This document shows positions 61,401-64,000 of a stretch of DNA of 64,000 bases, in pieces (position 1 is the stretch's first letter; each line of letters opens with the position of its first letter). Source of the DNA: Streptomyces sannanensis (GTDB lineage Bacteria > Actinomycetota > Actinomycetes > Streptomycetales > Streptomycetaceae); NCBI RefSeq assembly GCF_039536205.1, contig NZ_BAAAYL010000001.1, forward strand, positions 372,001-436,000. The letters are read 5' to 3'. A model generated the notes under the pieces. That model saw only the letters and a program-made list of their open reading frames with translations, ran no database searches and was not told where the DNA came from. The translations under genes and the position numbers were made by a program.

Positions 61401-64000
61401 TCCGCGCACCCGCCGGGCCGAACGGGCAGGCGACGAACCGCCCGGCCGTCAGCCCGGGCCGGTTGAGGTACCCGCGCGCCAGACCGGGGCCGGCGACGTA
61501 CAACTCCCCCGCCACCCCCGGCGGCACGATGCGCAGCCGCTCGTCGAGGACGTACACCCGGAAGCTCGCGACCGGCCGGCCGATCGGCGGTACGCCGGAC
61601 CCCGGGGACAGCGGGTCGCTCATGGTCGCGCACACCGTCGTCTCCGTCGGACCGTACGCGTTGATCATCCGCCGGCCCGTTGCCCACCGGGCCACCAGCT
61701 CGGGCGCGCAGGCCTCACCCGCCACCACCAGGGTGGTGGCCGTGAGGTCGGTGCTCTCCACCGCGGCCAGGGCCGAGGGGGGAAGGGTCACATGGGTGAC
61801 GTCGAGCCGGCGGTCCGTCAGGGCCTCCAGCGGGGCCTCGGACGGGGCCAGGACGAGGGCGGCGCCGGTGAGCACGGCACTGCACAGGTCCCAGAAGGAC
61901 GCGTCGAAGCTGGGCGAGGCGAACTGGAGAACCCGGCTGCCCGGCGCCACGCCGAGCCGGTCGACCTGCGCCGCCACCAAACCCGACACGCCGGCGTGGC
62001 TCACCACGACGCCCTTGGGCCGGCCCGTCGAGCCCGATGTGTAGATCACGTATGCCGGGTGCCGGGCATCCACCACGACACCCGGATCGTTCTCCGGCCG
62101 GCCGGAAGCCTCGGCCACCAGTGCCGGATCGTCGACCACCACGGCCGGCTGCGCGTCGTCCAGCATGAACGCGATCCGTGCCGCCGGGTACGCCGGATCC
62201 ACCGGCAGGTACGCGGCCCCGGCCTTCAGCACACCCAGGACCGCCACTACCGACTCCACCGACCGCGGCAACGCCACCGCCACGACCTGCTCCGGACTGA
62301 CGCCCCGGGCGATCAGCGCGTGCGCGAACCGGTTCGCCCGAGCGTCGAGTTGACGGTACGTCACCTCGACATCACCGCAGACGAGCGCGACCGCGTCCGG
62401 TGTTGCCGTCACCTGCGTCGCGAACAGCTCCGGCAGGCTCACCCCGGCCGCCCCGCCCTCGACGGCGGGCAGCAGCTCGCGGCGCTCCTCGGCCGACAGC
62501 AGGTCGATCCCGCCGATCGGCTGGTCGGGCGCGGCGGCGACCGCGGCCAGCAGCCTGGTCCACCGGGCGACCAGGGCCTCGACCGTCGGGCGGTCGAACA
62601 GGTCGGTGCTGTACTCGACCGCACCGCTGAGCCCGGCCGGCGCGCCGTCGGGCCCGTGCTCCTCCGCGAACCCGAAGGTCAGGTCGAGCCGCGCGGTCCC
62701 GGTGAGCACGGTCACCCCGGAGACCTGGAGACCCGGCAGCTCGAAGTCACCACCCGGCGCGTTCTGCACGACCAGCCCGGTCTGGAACAGCGGGTGGTGG
62801 GACAGTGAGCGGGACGGGTTCAGCGCCTCCACCAGGTGCTCGAACGGCACGTCCTGGTGCGCGTACGCCGACAGCGCCGTCTCCCGCACCCGCCCCAGCA
62901 GCTCGGCGAAACTCGGATCACCGCTCGTGTCGGTACGCAGCACCAGCGTGTTGATGAAGAACCCGACCAGATCGTCCAGCGCCTCGTCGGTACGCCCCGC
63001 GATCGGACTCCCGATCGCGATGTCCGTGCCCGCACCCAGCCGCGTGTACAGCGCCGCCAACGCCGCCTGCAGCACCATGAACAGGGTCGCACCCGACCTT
63101 CGGGCCAACTCCACCAGCGCCGCGTGCAGTTCGGCGTCGATCCGGAGTTCCAGCAGGTCGCCGCCGTACGACATGGTGGCTGGGCGCGGCCGGTCGGCAG
63201 GCAGCTGCAGCTGCTCGGGCAGCCCGGCCAGCGCCTCCGTCCAGTAGGTGACCTGGCGGGCGAACACGCTGTCCGCGTCGTGCTCGTCGCCGAGGATCTC
63301 GTGCTGCCACAGGGTGTAGTCGCCGTACGTCACCGGCAACGGCGGCCATGCCGGAGCCCCGCCACCCTGCCGGGTGGTGTAGGCCGCGGCGAGGTCACGG
63401 GCGAGCGGGCCCATGGACCAGCCGTCCCCGACGATGTGGTGCATGACCAGCAGCAGCACGTGCTCGTCCGGCGCGAGCGCGAACAGCTCCGCCCGCAGTG
63501 GTACTTCCGAGGTCAGGTCGAACGCCCGTACCGCCGCCTCGCGCAGCAGGGTGGGCAGCTCCGCCTCGCCGGCGGCCGCGCGTACGGTCAGCGGGACGGC
63601 GACCTCGGTGGTGTCCAGCACCCGCTGGTACGGGACTCCGGCGGTGTGCGGGAAGACCGTGCGCAGGGTCTCGTGCCGGGCCACCACGTCCGCGAGCGCG
63701 GCGCTCAGCGCGGCCCGGTCGAGGTCGCCGGACAGCCGCAGGGCGAGCGGCATGTGGTAAGTGGCACTCGGCGCCCCGAACTGCTGGAGGAACCAGAGCC
63801 GGCGCTGGGCGAACGACAGCGGCATCGGTTCGCGGCGGGGCTGGGGTACCAGGGCCTGCCGCGCGGTGCCGGCATCATGCAGCCCGGCCGCGAGCCCGGC
63901 GGGTGTCGGCGCCCGGAACAGGCTGCGCAGTTCCAGCTCGACCCCGAGGGTCGCCCGGACCCGCGAGACCAGGCGAGTGGCCAGCAGAGAGTGCCCGCCC
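52438..64000 (-). CDS. Nonribosomal peptide synthetase, C-terminal three modules and thioesterase (N-terminus outside window)
   Basis: The frame is open at 64000; at least 3,850 aa are visible. The right edge begins inside a carrier domain ([10 protein letters not shown]). Then: C1 (to about 62530, HHIVGDGW), A1 (about 62450-61090, [12 protein letters not shown]), T1 near 60900; C2 (about 60740-59400, HHIAGDGW), A2 (about 59350-56710) split by an N-methyltransferase (about 58040-56820, VLEVGVGTG) between motifs A8 and A9, T2 near 56560; C3 (about 56360-55040), A3 (about 54990-53530), T3 near 53390; TE (about 53240-52470, GWSAGG). Motif-aligned pocket residues suggest DAWTVAAVC (Phe-like), DASTVAAVC (Tyr-like, N-methylated) and DLYWWGGTL (Val-like). 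No epimerisation domain is visible. Four short palindromic repeats are inserted in-frame (53839, 56371, 58233, 61157). Confidence 0.95.
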   Translation of the reverse strand, partial: GGHSLLATRLVSRVRATLGVELELRSLFRAPTPAGLAAGLHDAGTARQALVPQPRREPMPLSFAQRRLWFLQQFGAPSATYHMPLALRLSGDLDRAALSAALADVVARHETLRTVFPHTAGVPYQRVLDTTEVAVPLTVRAAAGEAELPTLLREAAVRAFDLTSEVPLRAELFALAPDEHVLLLVMHHIVGDGWSMGPLARDLAAAYTTRQGGGAPAWPPLPVTYGDYTLWQHEILGDEHDADSVFARQVTYWTEALAGLPEQLQLPADRPRPATMSYGGDLLELRIDAELHAALVELARRSGATLFMVLQAALAALYTRLGAGTDIAIGSPIAGRTDEALDDLVGFFINTLVLRTDTSGDPSFAELLGRVRETALSAYAHQDVPFEHLVEALNPSRSLSHHPLFQTGLVVQNAPGGDFELPGLQVSGVTVLTGTARLDLTFGFAEEHGPDGAPAGLSGAVEYSTDLFDRPTVEALVARWTRLLAAVAAAPDQPIGGIDLLSAEERRELLPAVEGGAAGVSLPELFATQVTATPDAVALVCGDVEVTYRQLDARANRFAHALIARGVSPEQVVAVALPRSVESVVAVLGVLKAGAAYLPVDPAYPAARIAFMLDDAQPAVVVDDPALVAEASGRPENDPGVVVDARHPAYVIYTSGSTGRPKGVVVSHAGVSGLVAAQVDRLGVAPGSRVLQFASPSFDASFWDLCSAVLTGAALVLAPSEAPLEALTDRRLDVTHVTLPPSALAAVESTDLTATTLVVAGEACAPELVARWATGRRMINAYGPTETTVCATMSDPLSPGSGVPPIGRPVASFRVYVLDERLRIVPPGVAGELYVAGPGLARGYLNRPGLTAGRFVACPFGPAGARMYRTGDVVRRRTDGELEYVGRADDQVKVRGFRVEPGEVEAALAEHPAVAQAAVLARDDRLIGYVAARPDVASPSLRPGGPPSPAELAAYLRDRLPDYLVPAVFVVLDVLPLTPSGKLDRAALPVPDLGSAEAGRAPRTPQEQILCELFAEVLGVPRVGVDDGFFDLGGHSLLATRLAARVRSVLGVELGLRALFLAPTVAGLAEALAGAGRVRPALTTHERPEAVPLSFAQRRLWFLHRMDNAAATYHIPLALQLTGTLDRAALDEALADVVARHESLRTVFPEVDGVPCQLILDPAEARPRARLTEVSEAELFERLAEFARQPFDLAAQPPLRAELFALAPDEHVLLLVMHHIAGDGWSTGPLARDLAEAYAARCEDRAPHWPALPVQYADYTLWQRDLLGDTADPESRFAEQLDYWKRQLSDLPELLQLPADRPRPAVAGWRGDHVGLELSPELHAALVELARRSGASLFMVLQAALAALYTRLGAGTDIPIGSPIAGRTDEALDDLVGFFVNTLVLRTDTSGDPTFAELLDRVRETALSAYAHQDVPFEHLVEVLNPSRSLSHHPLFQTILAVQNAPMGRFSLPGLDVATYAVATGTAKFDLGVSLVEQFGPDGSPAGIVGAVEYATDLFDRSTVAALARRWTRLLEAVTADPDRSIGRIELLDADERHRLLERGNATAREVDAVPVPQAFAAQVAATPDAVALVCGDAELTYRQLNARANRFAHALIARGVGPEQTVAVALPRSVESVVAVLGVLKAGAAYLPVDPAYPQARIAYMMADARPALMVDDPALVTEVSAWPETDPVVALDVRHPAYVIYTSGSTGRPKGVVVGHGGVASLVAGQIERFAIEPGSRVLQFASPSFDASVSEIYTALLRGAALVLPPTADPVAALTDRDLAVTHVTVPPSVLAAVPDGSVHVSTLVVAGEACPPELVDRWASGRRMVNAYGPTETTVCATMSDPLSPGAGVPPIGRPIANARVYVLDERLRPVPAGVAGELYVAGAGLARGYLNRPGLTAGRFVACPFGAGERMYRTGDLVRWLGWGHPRPEAGGGQLEYVGRADDQVKVRGFRVEPGEVEAALAEHPAVARAAVLAQDDRLVGYVVPHQDEARDSGLEADHVGEWQDIYDALPITPEEADFGQNFVGWNSSYDASPIPVEQMREWRDATVTRILALRPRRVLEVGVGTGLLLSQIAPHCETYWATDFSATAVDALTAQVARQDDLAERVVLQTRPAHDTDGLPAGRFDTIVINSVVQYFPSADYLADVIGKLMRLLAPGGTLFVGDVRNLRLLRPLATAVQLHRTDADGDLAAVRRAVEQAVRVEKELLIDPDFFTVLREHGTDIGAVAVEVKRGRHHNELTRYRYDVTLHKAPVVPAAPGQTVELEWGRRLAGPAELRELLAQPPADVLRITGVPNRRVLREAALSRAVQNGDGSLAELLERLHGPEESELPDPEDFRAIGLEFDRWVGVTWSATVADALDVVFADPWAHHGSPVEPYRSARTTSRPLSSLTNRPTGSRDTGALIGELREWLRGRLPDYLIPSAFVALETLPLTASGKLDRRALPAPDLGPAGAGRAPRTPQEQLLAELFAEVLGLAQVGVEDSFFDLGGHSLLATRLASRVRATLGAELEVRTLFETPTVAGLAARLDGSGTARPTLTARPRPMGAPPAEGWGSVELSFAQRRLWFLHRMDGPSATYNMPLALSLTGELDRPALHAALADVIARHESLRTVFRETDGVPYQVVLSASQAHPELPVVELDESRLAERLAQTARRGFDLAAEPPVRAELYALAPDRHVLLVVVHHIAADGWSMGPLSGDLAAAYTARCRGEEPQWAPLPVQYADYTCWQRDLLGDTADPDSLFARQLAYWKDELADIPQQVQLPADRPRPPVASQLGSRVVVRLDPELHQALRDLAAARGASMFMVLQAGLAALLTRLGAGTDIPIGSPIAGRTDQALDDLVGFFVNTLVLRTDTSGDPGFAELLDRVRQKALAAYDHQDVPFEYLVEVVNPARSLSHHPLFQIMLALQNAPVGEFALPGLSTGHLEASTGTSRVDLTFSLAEQFRPDGGPDGLVGAVEYATDLFEPATVELLFERWARLLRAAVTDPGRPISRIDIMCSEERRRLLSESTGAAVELPEAALPELFARQVRATPDAVAVVAGATELTYRELDLRSNRLARALIRQGVRPETPVAVLLDRSADLVVALLAIIKAGGAYAPLDSRFPQSRIDLILQEAGAALVLTEDVLTALIEGEPDSSDIEVRCDQRQLAYVMYTSGSTGRPKGVAVTHRDVVGLALTPEYHGGGHERVLMHSPTAFDLSTYELWVPLLSGGRVVVAPPERLDLDLLQHTISTHGVTGLWLTAGLFRLVAEERPALLAGVREVWTGGDVVSPAAVARVLEVCPGIEVVNGYGPTEATTLATCHPVHSLPENAATVPIGGPMANMRAYVLDDRLRPVPTGLVGELYLAGTGVARGYLGRPGLTAERFTADPYGPPGSRMYRTGDLAWWPAWGHPRPEAGGGTLEFAGRTDHQVKLRGLRIEPGEIEAILASCPGVAQAAVVAREDRPGDKRLVAYLVPGPEGTPEAGELSGRLRRELPDYMVPSAFVTLDTLPLTANGKLDRAALPAPEYGAQGTGRGPRTPREQLLCGLFAEVLGREQVHIDDNFFDLGGHSLLAARLASRVRETLGLELGLRMLFEAPTVAGLTERLVMDDPDDALDVVLPLRSTGTSTPLFCIHPGGGISWSYSGLLNHIGPQHPVYAIQARGLGRPEPLPTSFEEMAADYADQIRKIQPEGPYLLLGWSAGGLIAHALACELQARGERTALLAVLDAYPVKDVQFEEMPVPTERDVLVGVLDVDPDELGDRELTYSEVAEVLNRRGSALQGLTEQQIEVIVHIMINNAKLAVDFVPAGFDGDLLLFNSTIDRGGDDAGPATWRPYIAGRIESHEITTRHNRMTEAGSLAQIGPILAARLAEATGDTTLSHQED
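53839..53872. repeat. Palindromic element inserted in A3 of the NRPS
   Basis: GCCTCCCCCAGCCTCCGGCC followed by GGGGGTGCCCCCAT. On the coding strand it adds [12 protein letters not shown] between RTGDLAWWP and [16 protein letters not shown], in the A7-A8 linker. It preserves the frame. Confidence 0.8.
56371..56405. repeat. Palindromic element inserted in the T2-C3 linker
   Basis: GCTCCCCCAGCCTTCGGCCG followed by GGGGTGCCCCCATGG. It adds [11 protein letters not shown] directly before the VELSFAQRR opening of C3. Confidence 0.8.
58233..58266. repeat. Palindromic element inserted in A2 of the NRPS
   Basis: It is nearly identical to the copy in A3 and lies at the equivalent site: it adds [13 protein letters not shown] between RTGDLVRW and [16 protein letters not shown]. 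Confidence 0.8.
61157..61192. repeat. Palindromic element inserted in A1 of the NRPS, opposite orientation
   Basis: CTTGGGGGTCCCCCCGGCCG followed by GAGGCTGGGGGAGGCC. It adds [12 protein letters not shown] in the A8-A9 linker before [17 protein letters not shown], in the reverse orientation to the other three copies. Confidence 0.8.

Noticed and set aside
52714..62808. Very long plus-strand open frames (over 1,100 and 1,300 codons) opposite the NRPS gene
   Set aside because: They are Arg/Gly/Gln/Val-rich with no domain sense. They follow from extreme third-position GC in the real minus-strand gene, whose C, A, MT, T and TE motifs are intact.

Overview
The window reads as a chromosomal segment of a Streptomyces species. 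It has very high G+C with strong third-position GC bias, GTG and TTG starts, Gly/Ala/Arg-rich proteins, Streptomyces-type families (PF04672-like methyltransferase, RmdA-type PAS-GGDEF-EAL protein, an Rpf, WS/DGAT acyltransferase), and short GC-rich palindromic repeats. From about 1 to 32.4 kb the gene order matches, from memory, the S. coelicolor SCO0922-SCO0976 neighbourhood (sdh genes and LysR, RmdA = SCO0928, DGAT = SCO0958, RpfD = SCO0974). This part therefore looks like inherited backbone.

Layout. 1-2.9 kb: a three-subunit succinate dehydrogenase/fumarate reductase (cytochrome b and flavoprotein visible; the iron-sulfur subunit should lie beyond the left edge) diverging from a LysR regulator. 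2.9-7.1 kb: a c-di-GMP enzyme translationally coupled to a methyltransferase, and an envelope lipoprotein. 7.2-12.6 kb: an envelope block with a polyproline protein, a DUF4239-like membrane protein, two paralogous secreted proteins with sorting-signal-like C-termini (one carrying Asn/Gly repeats), a class F-like sortase and a Tat-exported polysaccharide deacetylase. 12.8-18.5 kb: an ECF sigma factor, small proteins, and a LytTR regulator/DUF485/sodium-solute symporter/LytS kinase operon. 18.5-32.4 kb: Fpg/Nei glycosylase, WS/DGAT, lipoproteins, a lipase-maturation-factor-like membrane protein, an HD protein, a zinc-ribbon SDR, a K+ channel, a FhuF-like protein, a DMT-type transporter, RpfD, an Asp/Glu racemase and PanD.

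32.4-39 kb is a scrambled accessory junction. It holds an orphan operator-like palindrome, a frameshifted gene remnant, a 14-repeat WD40 protein, a complete IS1380-family element inserted exactly against a 212-bp MITE-like element, and a thioredoxin reductase 3' fragment.

39-64 kb is a nonribosomal peptide locus. On the minus strand, a giant NRPS (entering from beyond the right edge; C-A-T, C-A-NMT-T, C-A-T-TE visible) is followed by mbtH, a P450, a SRPBCC protein and a 62-aa protein. A paralog of that 62-aa protein, coupled to a type II thioesterase, lies about 10 kb away. Between the two minus-strand groups sit a dipeptide/oligopeptide ABC transporter with a fused permease-ATPase, an amino-acid-oxidase-like flavoenzyme, a DUF885 peptidase and a DUF5132 protein. 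The three visible modules look like aromatic (Phe-like), N-methyl-aromatic (Tyr-like) and Val-like residues, released by the thioesterase. The NRPS gene has four in-frame insertions of a short palindromic repeat. No tRNA, rRNA or CRISPR was seen.
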